Part shown: positions 9,694-18,508 of the stretch, piece after piece
Numbering within the stretch: the first letter of the stretch is position 1
Layout: every line of letters starts with the position of its first letter
Source: Aquamicrobium zhengzhouense
GTDB lineage: Bacteria > Pseudomonadota > Alphaproteobacteria > Rhizobiales > Rhizobiaceae
Direction of reading: 5' to 3'
Length of the DNA: 64,000 bases
NCBI RefSeq assembly: GCF_016124105.1
Contig: NZ_JADGMQ010000009.1
Span: 80,860-144,859 of the forward strand
The notes under the pieces: generated by a model
Database searches by the model: none
What the model was told of the DNA's origin: nothing
Seen by the model: only the letters and a program-made list of their open reading frames with translations
Program-made: the position numbers and the translations under genes

Positions 9694-10443
9694 ATGCTCA
9701 CTTACATTGTGCTGCTTCTTGCCGGCTTTTGTGCCGGTGCACTCAACGCGGTCGCGGGCGGTGGAACGTTCTTGTCGTTCCCGGCTCTGGTCTGGGTGGG
9801 AGTTCCCCCTATCGCGGCTAACGCTACGGCTACCTTTGCAGCGTTGCCGGGTTATGTCGGGAGTGCATGGGGCTTTCGCAAAGACATGCGCTCGGAAGGG
9901 CCGCTGTCGGTCAAAATCATCATCGCCCTTGCCGTTCTTGGCGGCTTCCTCGGTGCCTTGCTCCTTCTTGTGACTTCTCCGGATGTGTTCCGGGTTATCG
10001 TTCCTTGGCTGCTTTTGCTTGCAACAGCGGTTTTCGCTGCGGGACCGGCACTGCTCAAGATGATTACGGCGCGTGGTGCCGGTGGACTTGGAGCTGGAGT
10101 GGCGGCAATCCTGCTTCTCGCCATCGCTACGTATGGCGGCTACTTCAACGGCGGCCTCGGCATCATGCTTCTCGCAGGCTTCGGGCTGATCGGCTTTACT
10201 GATCTGAACGCAATGAACGGCCTGAAGAATGTCATCTCGGCCATTCTGTCGCTTGTTTCAGTCGCCACCTATATGGTGGCGGGCCTGATCGACTGGACCT
10301 ATGCGTTGCCTGTCGCGATCGCATGCACGGTAGGTGGGTATGTCGGGGCGGCCTTGGCCCGCCGCATAACCCGCCCTCAGATGCTCCGCATCTTCATCAC
10401 GCTGGTCGGCGCCGTAATGACGGTTGCGTTTTTCCTGGTTTAG
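9694..10443 (+). CDS. TauE/SafE-family sulfite/organosulfonate exporter-like permease
   Basis: This 249-residue integral membrane protein has about eight predicted helices. The two family repeats begin with 'LAGFCAGALNAVAGGGTFLSFPALV' (residues 7-31) and 'TYGGYFNGGLGIMLLAGFGLIG' (residues 145-166). The family (Pfam TauE) includes exporters of sulfite, sulfoacetate and other small anions. AGGCGGGTC lies before the ATG. It is convergent with the MFS gene that follows, with only three bases between stop codons. The substrate cannot be read from the sequence. Confidence 0.9.
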   Translation: MLTYIVLLLAGFCAGALNAVAGGGTFLSFPALVWVGVPPIAANATATFAALPGYVGSAWGFRKDMRSEGPLSVKIIIALAVLGGFLGALLLLVTSPDVFRVIVPWLLLLATAVFAAGPALLKMITARGAGGLGAGVAAILLLAIATYGGYFNGGLGIMLLAGFGLIGFTDLNAMNGLKNVISAILSLVSVATYMVAGLIDWTYALPVAIACTVGGYVGAALARRITRPQMLRIFITLVGAVMTVAFFLV

Positions 10444-10446
10444 CGA

Positions 10447-11631
10447 CTAGCGCAGCATTTTCTTGGCCAGCATCGCGATCGTCAGACCGCAGAGCGCGAT
10501 CAGGATGAACAGGTAAGACACGCCGTTCCAGCCCTGCCACTCAATCCAGAAGGCGAGAATGGCCGGGCCACCGAGCTGACCGATGGAAGATGCCTGCTGT
10601 ACCATACCTAGCGCAAGCGCGAGTTGCTGATTGGATGACAGCAACCGAGGCATGGTGACGAGGATCGATGAAGGCATCAAAGCCGCAAGGCCAAGACACA
10701 GGCCGGCGGCGGCAACGGCAAGTTCCATTGGGCTGGAAGCGTGGAAGATGGCCACGCCACAGACGCCGATTGTGGTGAACACGACGGCGAAGATTCCCCA
10801 CAGCGGCGCTCCCATTCGCAAGATGAAGCCGGCGGATATGTTGCCGACAGCATTGGCAATCACCGCCAAGGCAGAGACCGTCCCCGCAACCTCAAGCGAT
10901 AGCCCCATCTGATCGATCAAGAAAGTAGGTAGAAATGTGGTCAGAGCGAAGTACTGGATTGTATAAAGGGTGAAAGTGAAAGCGAGGAGGACGGGCGTTC
11001 CCGCCTTGAAGACCGCCGAGATGTCGCCAATGGTCGGGCTTGCGCGCCGCGAGACTGCCACTTCTTCTTTAGGACGGAGGACAAACAGCAGTACCGCGTG
11101 AGTTGCTGCAACAATACCGTTGAGGGTCCAGAGCCAGCGCCAGTCGCCTTGCATGAGCATTGGTCCCATCAAGATCATCGTCGCAGCACCGACGGGCATG
11201 TACGCCGCCCAGAAAGCGAACACCACCTGCTGTGTTCGAGGGGTGACCATGCTGCGCAAAAGAGTGGGGCACGCAATCACTACGCCCAGGAAGCCGATGC
11301 CCTCGATCACCCGGCTGACAATCAGTATGGTTGCGTCCGCCGACATCGCGCCGAGGAAACTGCCGCCGGAGATCATCAGCAGGCCGAATATGATGACGTG
11401 TCGCAGCGCGAAATATGAAAAGACGAAGCCTGCGGCCATCCCTCCAACGACGCCCAAGGCAGCATAGGCGCCAGCTACCCAGGATACGGCAAACAGGCTC
11501 AAGCCTAAATCATCGCGAAGCAGCGGGATTGCGATCGCTACCTTGCCGATCTGGAAGGCGCCAATAATTCCTGCGGCGATGATCAGGACCGATTGCAGCC
11601 AGTTGGTTGTATCTCGCACGTCTACTCTCAT
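10447..11631 (-). CDS. Major facilitator superfamily transporter
   Basis: This is a 394-residue protein with the twelve-helix MFS pattern. Helices 1-6 begin with 'SVLIIAAGIIGAFQIGKVAIAIP', and a cytoplasmic loop near residue 195 separates them from helices 7-12. Its subfamily looks like the cyanate/nitrate or metabolite-uptake MFS group, but the substrate is unknown. It is transcribed divergently from the small membrane protein gene at 11839, with about 200 bases between them. No regulator gene lies beside it. Confidence 0.88.
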   Translation of the reverse strand: MRVDVRDTTNWLQSVLIIAAGIIGAFQIGKVAIAIPLLRDDLGLSLFAVSWVAGAYAALGVVGGMAAGFVFSYFALRHVIIFGLLMISGGSFLGAMSADATILIVSRVIEGIGFLGVVIACPTLLRSMVTPRTQQVVFAFWAAYMPVGAATMILMGPMLMQGDWRWLWTLNGIVAATHAVLLFVLRPKEEVAVSRRASPTIGDISAVFKAGTPVLLAFTFTLYTIQYFALTTFLPTFLIDQMGLSLEVAGTVSALAVIANAVGNISAGFILRMGAPLWGIFAVVFTTIGVCGVAIFHASSPMELAVAAAGLCLGLAALMPSSILVTMPRLLSSNQQLALALGMVQQASSIGQLGGPAILAFWIEWQGWNGVSYLFILIALCGLTIAMLAKKMLR

Positions 11632-11838
11632 CTGCGTCTAAAACTTGAACAGCCTGAGAAACAGAGATGCTACATCTACGTCCACTTTCGGCTTGCATTT
11701 GGGATCATAGCCAGGCCGCGGCGGCAGACAAGCGATATGTATACAATCGCTGTGGGAGCTTCCGTTAGGTCGCTGACATTATGTCGCCCTGCTTTTGCGT
11801 ATGCGGCGGGGCATAAGGCTCGAAAAAAGGAGTCAAAA

Positions 11839-11994
11839 ATGTCGCTATTTCTGATGTCGGTTACGGGCCTTGTTCTTGCAGTTGCGTTTGCGTTCGCCGC
11901 AACCAGCATCGGCTTTGTTCAGGCGCTGACACTTGGGGCGATCGCTTCCACAGCGCTGATCTTTTACCTCCTCATCCGCATCACGATGAGCTGA
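11839..11994 (+). CDS. Small hydrophobic membrane protein (51 residues)
   Basis: This short frame starts at the ATG at 11839, preceded by AAAAGGAG at 11826-11833 with good spacing. It encodes 51 residues with two probable transmembrane helices (about 5-24 and 28-48) and little else. No homologue is recognised. The good ribosome site and continuous hydrophobicity suggest a real membrane miniprotein. Its last bases overlap the 3' end of the convergent diguanylate cyclase gene. Expression has not been shown. Confidence 0.6.
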   Translation: MSLFLMSVTGLVLAVAFAFAATSIGFVQALTLGAIASTALIFYLLIRITMS

Positions 11995-13363
11995 GCCCCC
12001 GCTGTTCGGAGCGACCTGTTTCCACTCGATTCCGGCCTGCTTTCTTGGCCAGATAGAGCGCCTCGTCAGCGGCGTTGATCAGATATTGGTAATCGGGGTG
12101 GCCTTCGAAGGCGGCAACCCCGACAGACACCGTAGCGCGAACAGGCTGGCGATCGGGGATATTGGCCGCCTTTTGGGCAACGCGAGTACGAATGCGCTCA
12201 GCAATTGCAATTGTCTGATCAGTGTCGGCTTCTACCAGAACGATCAGGAACTCTTCACCGCCATATCGGAACACGAAGTCGGTCGGCCGAACCGTCGTCA
12301 GGAGAATATCGGCAACATGGCTGAGCACGGCATCTCCGACTGCATGGCCATGCGTGTCATTAATCGACTTGAAGTGATCGATATCGACCATCAGGACGCT
12401 CAGCGGCGTGCTGGTTTGCTTGGCGAACGATATCTCCCGCGCGATGACCGAGGGCAGGAAGCGGCGGTTCAATGTTCGGGTTAGCGGGTCGCGTCCGTTT
12501 TCAATGTTCGAGGCGGCATCGAACAAATCGTTCAGGTGGTACCTGATTTCGCCTATCTGTACCTCAAGATTAGCAACGGCTGCGTTGGGGTCAGATGCAA
12601 ACTGCTCCAGCACGTCGGTGTCGATTAATTGGATGATCGTTTTGATGCTGTCGAGTTGAGGCGCGCCCTGGAAGATGACGGCGCCGCGATGGCGGACCCA
12701 AAGACCGAAAGCGGAATTGGCGAGCTTGGCGATGTTCTGGGATCCGTTGCCGAACAGGCTGAACAGGACCGATTGCGACCACTCCATGAGAGCAGCACGC
12801 TGCGTTTCGCGCTCCAGATGAATGTCCTGTCCAAGCGAGAGCAGGCGGAATGCCTCGTCGGTGCGTGTCCGGCGGTCAGTGTCGGTCAAGTACGCTTCCG
12901 TCATCAGGCGCAGAGCGTAATCCATCAACTCCCCAAGCAGGATGATGGTCTTCGCGGTTTCCGTACTGTCGAGATCGAGATCGGCGACCTTTAACGAGAT
13001 TTCGGTCTTCAGGAGGGTGATCCCCTCCATCACCAGGTGATTGGGGATCTTCAGGCGGGCGTGAACTTCACCTACCTTAACCTGACGCTGATCGAATTTC
13101 GTCAGGTCGCCCAGCGGATCGACGCTGACAAGCTCCAGAAGCCAGTTGCGGAGCGAATGGCTCAGCCGATTGGTGACGACAGAGTGGTCGAGAAAAGCCG
13201 CGCCGTCATCGTGGGCGAGGAAACTTGCGTAGAATTTTTTGACCAGATCATCAACGTGCGCGCGGACGATCGATGCCAAGCGCTCCGATGCAGTGGCGCG
13301 CTCCTCATCTGTGGCCTGTATCCAGATATTCATTCCAGGACGGTATGCGTGTGACATGGACAT
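11981..13363 (-). CDS. Globin-coupled heme-sensor diguanylate cyclase (DosC-like)
   Basis: This 460-residue protein makes cyclic-di-GMP from two GTP under control of an N-terminal sensor globin, and is cytoplasmic. The globin domain spans about residues 10-160. Its GEVHARLKIP motif gives His101 as the likely proximal heme ligand, and Tyr45 in KFYASF matches the distal tyrosine of globin-coupled sensors. A middle helical linker (165-290) is followed by a GGDEF domain with active site GGEEF at 368-372. An inhibitory-site RxxD (Arg359-Asp362) lies five residues before it, so product feedback is expected. Oxygen or NO would be the natural ligand. It is a stand-alone gene, convergent with the small membrane protein. 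Confidence 0.93.
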   Translation of the reverse strand: MSMSHAYRPGMNIWIQATDEERATASERLASIVRAHVDDLVKKFYASFLAHDDGAAFLDHSVVTNRLSHSLRNWLLELVSVDPLGDLTKFDQRQVKVGEVHARLKIPNHLVMEGITLLKTEISLKVADLDLDSTETAKTIILLGELMDYALRLMTEAYLTDTDRRTRTDEAFRLLSLGQDIHLERETQRAALMEWSQSVLFSLFGNGSQNIAKLANSAFGLWVRHRGAVIFQGAPQLDSIKTIIQLIDTDVLEQFASDPNAAVANLEVQIGEIRYHLNDLFDAASNIENGRDPLTRTLNRRFLPSVIAREISFAKQTSTPLSVLMVDIDHFKSINDTHGHAVGDAVLSHVADILLTTVRPTDFVFRYGGEEFLIVLVEADTDQTIAIAERIRTRVAQKAANIPDRQPVRATVSVGVAAFEGHPDYQYLINAADEALYLAKKAGRNRVETGRSEQRGLSSS

Positions 13364-13581
13364 CTCACATGGTGGTTCAGGTCCGTAGCGCGTCCAAACG
13401 GGGGGATCAAGGATGCGAATGTCGACGCCATACCATTTGGAGGGTGTCCGCTGTCAGGCACAAAATCAGACGTTGCTTAAATTGTCGCTTGTGCACCGAG
13501 CGATTGACTTCGGATGATAAAGATATGCAGAATAACAATGAGCAATCCAATTCTTTTGCCTGGACTGTTGGGGAGGTATTT

Positions 13582-14733
13582 ATGCAGAAAATCATCGGCC
13601 GCATTGCGGCCGCAGCTATGTTCACGACCATGATGAGCGGTCTTGCGTTGGCCGACATCACGATTGGTGTGACCGTCTCGTCGACCGGTTCCGGCGCGGC
13701 TCTCGGCATTCCGCTGAAGAATTCTGTCGAACTTTGGCCGACTGAGATCGACGGCGAGAAGCTGAATGTCATCGTTCTTGACGATGCGGGGGACCCCTCC
13801 ATTGCCACGACCAATGCCCGTCGTTTTGCAAATGACGACAAGGTTGACGTCATCGTCGGCTCCGCGCTGACGCCGGGATCGATTGCGATCTCCAACGTGG
13901 CAAACGAAGTTGGCATTCCTCATCTGGCATGCTCGCCGATTCCGCCGAATGTTGCTGCGACGAAGTACACCTTCGTGATGCCGCAGGACGCTGGTCTTAT
14001 TGCCCGCACTTTATTCAAGAAGATGCAGGATGATGGGGTCAAGCGCGTCGGTTATATCGGCTTCTCCGATTCCTATGGCGATCTGTGGGTCAATCAGTTC
14101 AAGGCGATCGGTGAAGAGTACGGGCTCGAGCTTATTGCTGATGAGCGCTACGCGCGTCCGGACACCTCCGTTTCTGGCCAGGTGCTGAAGCTGGTAGCTG
14201 CGCAGCCGGACGCAGTCTTCGTGGGTGCTTCCGGCACTGGCGCTGCTCTTCCACAGCTGGCTCTGCGCGAGCGCGGTTTTGAGGGCACCATTTACCAGAC
14301 GCATGGCGCGGTAACCTTCGACTTCCTGCGTATCGCTGGCGAAGCGGCGAAGGACACCGTCTTCGCCTCCGGCCCGGTGATGGTTGCGGAACTCCAGGAC
14401 GATGCTTCGGAGACGAAAGAGGAAGGCCTGGATTACGTAACTGCTTACGAGGAGAAGTTCGGTGCCGGGACGCGTACGCAGTTTGGCGCGCACGTCCATG
14501 ATGCCATGGCGATCCTGAAGCGGGCGATCCCGATTGCAAAGCAGGTGGCCGAGCCAGGCACGCAAGAGTTCCGTGAGGCGCTGCGCGATGCCATTGAGAC
14601 CGGCGGCCCCTTCCCCGCAAGCCAAGGCGTCTTCGAATTTAGCGCTGATAACCACTTTGGGCTTGATGAGCGCGCTGTGGTTCTGCTGGCCCCTTCGCCC
14701 AAGAACGATGGCAGCTTTGATCTGATCAAATAA
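13582..14733 (+). CDS. Branched-chain amino-acid-type ABC importer, periplasmic binding protein (LivK-like)
   Basis: This is a 383-residue type I periplasmic binding protein (Peripla_BP_6 fold). The start at 13582 is preceded by GGGAGG at 13571-13576 and gives a signal peptide ending at ALA (about residue 24). Mature protein starts DITIGVTVSSTGSGAALG, the usual LivK N-terminus. 'MPQDAGLIARTLFKKMQDDGVKRVGYIGFSDSYG' is the hinge region; this is a quote in two adjoining parts only for location near residues 133-166. The gene is convergent with, and separated by a terminator from, the livF-livMG-livH cluster it almost certainly serves. The substrate may be something other than an amino acid, given the oxidoreductase in the cluster. 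Confidence 0.92.
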   Translation: MQKIIGRIAAAAMFTTMMSGLALADITIGVTVSSTGSGAALGIPLKNSVELWPTEIDGEKLNVIVLDDAGDPSIATTNARRFANDDKVDVIVGSALTPGSIAISNVANEVGIPHLACSPIPPNVAATKYTFVMPQDAGLIARTLFKKMQDDGVKRVGYIGFSDSYGDLWVNQFKAIGEEYGLELIADERYARPDTSVSGQVLKLVAAQPDAVFVGASGTGAALPQLALRERGFEGTIYQTHGAVTFDFLRIAGEAAKDTVFASGPVMVAELQDDASETKEEGLDYVTAYEEKFGAGTRTQFGAHVHDAMAILKRAIPIAKQVAEPGTQEFREALRDAIETGGPFPASQGVFEFSADNHFGLDERAVVLLAPSPKNDGSFDLIK

Positions 14734-14759
14734 CGGCTTTTACAGGCTAGAAACGAGAA

Positions 14760-14787
14760 GGCCCGGAGAGATCCGGGCCATTTTTTC
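14760..14787 (+). terminator. Rho-independent terminator after the LivK-like gene
   Basis: GGCCCGG (14760-14766) and CCGGGCC (14773-14779) form a perfect 7-bp stem with a 6-base loop, followed by ATTTTTTC. It lies 27 bases after the binding-protein stop and 31 bases before the end of the convergent livF-like gene. Confidence 0.9.
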
Positions 14788-14817
14788 GGGTGTACAGGGA
14801 AGCGGGAGGTCCAGAGC

Positions 14818-15537
14818 TTACGAGCCTGTAGCTCCACCCAGATAGCTTTCGACCAGGGCCGGATCCGCTGCCATCTCCGCGGCTTTGCCGGAGCGACGAA
14901 CTTCTCCCAGTTCTACCAGATACGCGTCGTCCGAAATTTCCAGCGCCGCGCGTGCATTCTGCTCCACGAGGAGAATGGATACTCCGGTCGCTCTCAATTC
15001 GGAAACGATGCCAAGGATCTCCGCAACGATCTTTGGCGCAAGGCCTAGGCTCGGCTCGTCAAGCATTAACAATTGCGGCCGGCTCATCAGCGCACGCCCA
15101 AGAGCCAGCATCTGACGCTCGCCGCCGGAAAGCGTGCCGGCAATTTGCGTGCGCCGTTCCTTTAGACGGGGAAAGCGGTTGTAGACGTCTTCAAGCGTCT
15201 CTTTGCGCTCGGTTGCGCTTCGCAAAAATCCGCCCAAGGCCAGATTGTCTTCGACCGACATCGACGTGAACAGCTCACGTCGCTCAGGGACCAGGCACAT
15301 GCCAGCCTGAACTCGCCCCTCGACTGAATGAGGAGCGGGTTTCCCTCGATAATGAATGGTGCCGCTGCTGGGAATAACGCCCATCGCAGCGTTGAGAAGC
15401 GTCGTTTTCCCGGCACCATTAGCGCCGATAACAGAGACGATGGAGCCGGTGGCAACGTCTAGCGAAATGCCGTGGACGACCTCAGCCCGGCCGTAGGAGA
15501 CACGAATATCCTTGAGCTGAAGAAGGGGAGCGGTCAT
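14818..15537 (-). CDS. LivF-type ABC ATPase
   Basis: This 239-residue ABC ATPase has Walker A GANGAGKTT near residue 38, signature LSGGERQMLA, Walker B LLMLDEPSLGLAP and the LivF-specific 'LVEQNARAALEISD' C-terminal motif. It is the second ATPase of a branched-chain-amino-acid-type importer. Its start overlaps the stop of the fused LivM-LivG gene by four bases, and it is the last gene of a livH-livMG-livF transcription unit on this strand. Confidence 0.94.
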   Translation of the reverse strand: MTAPLLQLKDIRVSYGRAEVVHGISLDVATGSIVSVIGANGAGKTTLLNAAMGVIPSSGTIHYRGKPAPHSVEGRVQAGMCLVPERRELFTSMSVEDNLALGGFLRSATERKETLEDVYNRFPRLKERRTQIAGTLSGGERQMLALGRALMSRPQLLMLDEPSLGLAPKIVAEILGIVSELRATGVSILLVEQNARAALEISDDAYLVELGEVRRSGKAAEMAADPALVESYLGGATGS

Positions 15538-17309
15538 GCGACGCCTCCAAGATATGCAGCGATCACCGCAGGGTCATTCCTTACCTTGTGAGGGTCACCC
15601 TCAGCGATGACGGTGCCGAAATCGAGCACAACCAGGCGATCAACCAATTCCATGACGAAGCTCATGTCGTGTTCGACAAGCAGGATGGCAACGCCCTCGG
15701 CCCGCAGCTTGCGCAGAAGATCTGCCAATTGCTGCTTCTCCCCGTGACGCAACCCTGCTGCCGGCTCATCAAGCAGCAGCAGATTAGGGTCGAGTGCGAG
15801 CGCTCGGGCAATTTCAAGGATGCGAAGCTGTCCAAGCGGTAGATCTCCCGCAGGCCGGTCACGCGCCTCCGCCAGGCCAACGCGCTCAAGTTGACGGTCT
15901 GCTTCGGCAAGGATCTGCGCTTCTTCGGCACGTTCCGTGTGCAGGAAGCTGCGCATCACTCCAGCATTTCCGCGAAGATGAGCACCGAGAGCAGCGTTTT
16001 CCAAGGCAGTCATGTCAGGGAAAATCTTGGCATGCTGGAAGGTGCGCGCAACACCCTGCCGGGCGACGTCTCCGGGCCGATGAACGCCGGCGTCGCGCCC
16101 GCTAAGCCGGATCTGGCCGCCGCTGAGTGTTGTCACGCCCGTGATCAGGTCGAAGGTGGTGCTCTTGCCGGCTCCGTTAGGGCCAATTAGGCCTATGATT
16201 TCGCCCGCACCGATCTCAAAGCTGACATCGTTGACGGCGACGAGACCACCAAACTGCTTCCGAGCTTTGTCGAGCGTGACCAGGGGTGAGCCATGTGCCG
16301 GCATCTCCCGCTTTGCCAAGGGGGCGGTGCCATCTTCCGCTCGTGGCTTCGGTGCCTTCTCCGGCAGGATGCGCAAGACGAATGACCAGAGGCCGTCGCG
16401 TGCAAATTGCAGCATAGCGACGAGAAGGATCCCAAAGAACACAGCTTCGAAGTTGCCGCTGGCACCGATCAGCCAAGGCAGGTAGCGCTGGAGCAATTCT
16501 TTGAGAAGGAGCACAATGCCTGCACCAAAGATCGCGCCCCAGATATGGCCTGCTCCGCCTAACACGGCCATCAGCAGGTATTCGATGCCCATATTGAGCC
16601 CGAACGGCGTCGGGTTGACCGTGCGCTGGAGATGCGCATAGAGCCAGCCCGACAAAGCTGCGGCAACGCCTGCGAAAACGAACACTGTGAGCTTCGCACG
16701 TCCGGTGTTGACACCGAAGGCTTCAGCCGCTGCCGACCCGCCACGCAGGGCACGAATTCCTCGTCCGACACGCGAGTCCAGCAGGTTTCGAGCGCCAAAG
16801 GCCAGAAGCAGAACGAACGTCCAGATCACGTAGTACATGGACGTGGTGTCAAGGAAGCGATGCCCCGCGATTTCGAGCGGCGGAATACCGGTGATGCCAT
16901 CGTACCGGCCGAGGAAATCGAGCTGGCCGAAGAGATAATAGAGTGCGATGCCCCAGGCGATCGTGCCGAGAGGCAGATAGTGACCGGACAGGCGCATGGT
17001 GATCAGGCCGAGCGGCAGCGCACACATCGCGCCCACTGCCAGTGAGACAGGCAGTGATAACCACGGTGACAGCCCGTATGAGGTGGTCAGTAGCGCCGTT
17101 GTGTAGGCGCCGAATCCGCAAAACGCGGCTTGTCCGAAAGATGTGAGGCCGCCAACCCCGGTCAGCAGTACCAGGCCGATAGCAACCAGAGATGCGAGGC
17201 CGATATTGTCCATCAACGTGATGACGAAAGGCGGCACAGGCAGAAGTGGGATGATCGCAAGCAGCGCAATCGCCGCCAGCCCCGGGAGCGAGATGTTCAG
17301 GCCCTTCAT
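15534..17309 (-). CDS. Fused LivM permease and LivG ATPase
   Basis: One 591-residue chain carries a LivM-type permease (about residues 1-325: 'DNIGLASLVAIGLVLLTGVGG', 'TVNPTPFGLNMGIEYLLMAVLGGAG') and then a full LivG-type ATPase (about 335-591: Walker A GPNGAGKST, signature-like DLPLGQLRILEIARAL, Walker B LLLLDEPAAGL). The ATG at 17309 follows GAGGAT and sits just after the livH stop; in-frame ATGs at 17318 and 17324 are also possible. Separate livM and livG genes are the rule; such fusions are known in some proteobacteria. The fusion ties one ATPase half directly to one membrane subunit. Confidence 0.93.
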   Translation of the reverse strand: MKGLNISLPGLAAIALLAIIPLLPVPPFVITLMDNIGLASLVAIGLVLLTGVGGLTSFGQAAFCGFGAYTTALLTTSYGLSPWLSLPVSLAVGAMCALPLGLITMRLSGHYLPLGTIAWGIALYYLFGQLDFLGRYDGITGIPPLEIAGHRFLDTTSMYYVIWTFVLLLAFGARNLLDSRVGRGIRALRGGSAAAEAFGVNTGRAKLTVFVFAGVAAALSGWLYAHLQRTVNPTPFGLNMGIEYLLMAVLGGAGHIWGAIFGAGIVLLLKELLQRYLPWLIGASGNFEAVFFGILLVAMLQFARDGLWSFVLRILPEKAPKPRAEDGTAPLAKREMPAHGSPLVTLDKARKQFGGLVAVNDVSFEIGAGEIIGLIGPNGAGKSTTFDLITGVTTLSGGQIRLSGRDAGVHRPGDVARQGVARTFQHAKIFPDMTALENAALGAHLRGNAGVMRSFLHTERAEEAQILAEADRQLERVGLAEARDRPAGDLPLGQLRILEIARALALDPNLLLLDEPAAGLRHGEKQQLADLLRKLRAEGVAILLVEHDMSFVMELVDRLVVLDFGTVIAEGDPHKVRNDPAVIAAYLGGVA

Positions 17310-17310
17310 A

Positions 17311-18345
17311 TCATTCATCCTCATGCGGGTCTGTGGTCAGCGAGCGCCAGACCAGCACCGGAATTATCAGCGAGAAGACAATGATCTCCTTGAAATTGCT
17401 GGCGAAGAATGAAGCGAAAGCTTCCACCAGACCGACGGTGATTGCCGCGATGGCTGTGAGTGGGAAGCTGGAGAGGCCGCCTATGATGGCTGCCACAAAT
17501 CCCTTCAGGCCAATCAGGAAACCGGTGTCGTAGTAGATCGTCGTGATCGGAGCGATGAGGACGCCGGAGATCACGCCAATGGTCGAGGCGAGCACGAACG
17601 CGGTGCCGCCGGTCAGGTTGGTCCGTACGCCGACAAGGCGAGCGCCCAGTCGGTTAACGGCAGTCGCACGCAGCGCCTTGCCAAGAATTGAACGTTCGAA
17701 GAAGACGTAAAGACCGACCATCGCAGCAATGGTCGCGCCATAGATCCACAAGCTCTGAGCCGGGATCGGCAGGAAGCCGAGTGAGTAGCTTCCGCGTGCG
17801 AGAGGCTGTGCGCGTAGTCCTTCGGCGCCGAAGGCAAAGAGGCCCATGCCCATCAGCGCCAGATGCACGCCGACAGACGTTATGAGCAGGACGAGGACAG
17901 AGGCGTCAGCCAGAGGCCGGTACGCCACCCGGTAAATGTAGAGCCCCATCGGAGCGATGATCAGGATCGTCAGAAGCGCCCGAACGATTGGACCGGGCTG
18001 CATCGGCATCACCGTTACGACCAAGCCATAGACAAGCGCCGGCAATGCAAGATTCAGCAGGGCGCTGGTGACGAGTAGCTGCGAACGAAAGCCGCGCCTC
18101 ATCGCGATCAGGTCGAAGAGGAAGGACGCGATTCCGAGCCCCAGCAACAAAGGGAGTGTTCCAGGAACACGCCCAACATCAAGCACTGCAAGAGTTAGTG
18201 CCCCATAGGCGACAAACTCGCCCTGAGGAATGAAAATGACGCGCGTTACTGCGAAGACCAGAACGAGCGACAGGCCGAGCAGCGCATAGATCGCTCCGCT
18301 GGTAACGCCGTCCTGGACCAGGAACGCGAGGATTGTACTGTCCAC
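17311..18345 (-). CDS. LivH-type ABC permease
   Basis: This 344-residue membrane protein has the LivH start '[24 protein letters not shown]', the '[13 protein letters not shown]' segment and the permease coupling region '[20 protein letters not shown]'. The GTG at 18345 is chosen because GAGGGGAGG lies six bases before it; an ATG 36 bases upstream has no good ribosome site. It pairs with the LivM half of the fused gene that follows. It lies 163 bases downstream of the GMC oxidoreductase stop on the same strand. Confidence 0.92.
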   Translation of the reverse strand: MDSTILAFLVQDGVTSGAIYALLGLSLVLVFAVTRVIFIPQGEFVAYGALTLAVLDVGRVPGTLPLLLGLGIASFLFDLIAMRRGFRSQLLVTSALLNLALPALVYGLVVTVMPMQPGPIVRALLTILIIAPMGLYIYRVAYRPLADASVLVLLITSVGVHLALMGMGLFAFGAEGLRAQPLARGSYSLGFLPIPAQSLWIYGATIAAMVGLYVFFERSILGKALRATAVNRLGARLVGVRTNLTGGTAFVLASTIGVISGVLIAPITTIYYDTGFLIGLKGFVAAIIGGLSSFPLTAIAAITVGLVEAFASFFASNFKEIIVFSLIIPVLVWRSLTTDPHEDE

Positions 18346-18508
18346 GCTGAGCCTCCCCTCGCCAGCCTCCCCAGCTGGCATAATTGTAACAATCTATAAC
18401 AATTGAATCGCGTCTTGCCAATGCAGCTCCGACTTATTCAGAAGAGAAGCCTGATGACCAGATATCAGCGCAAAAACTACAGCGAAGACGGCTCATCTAC
18501 TGAGAAGC

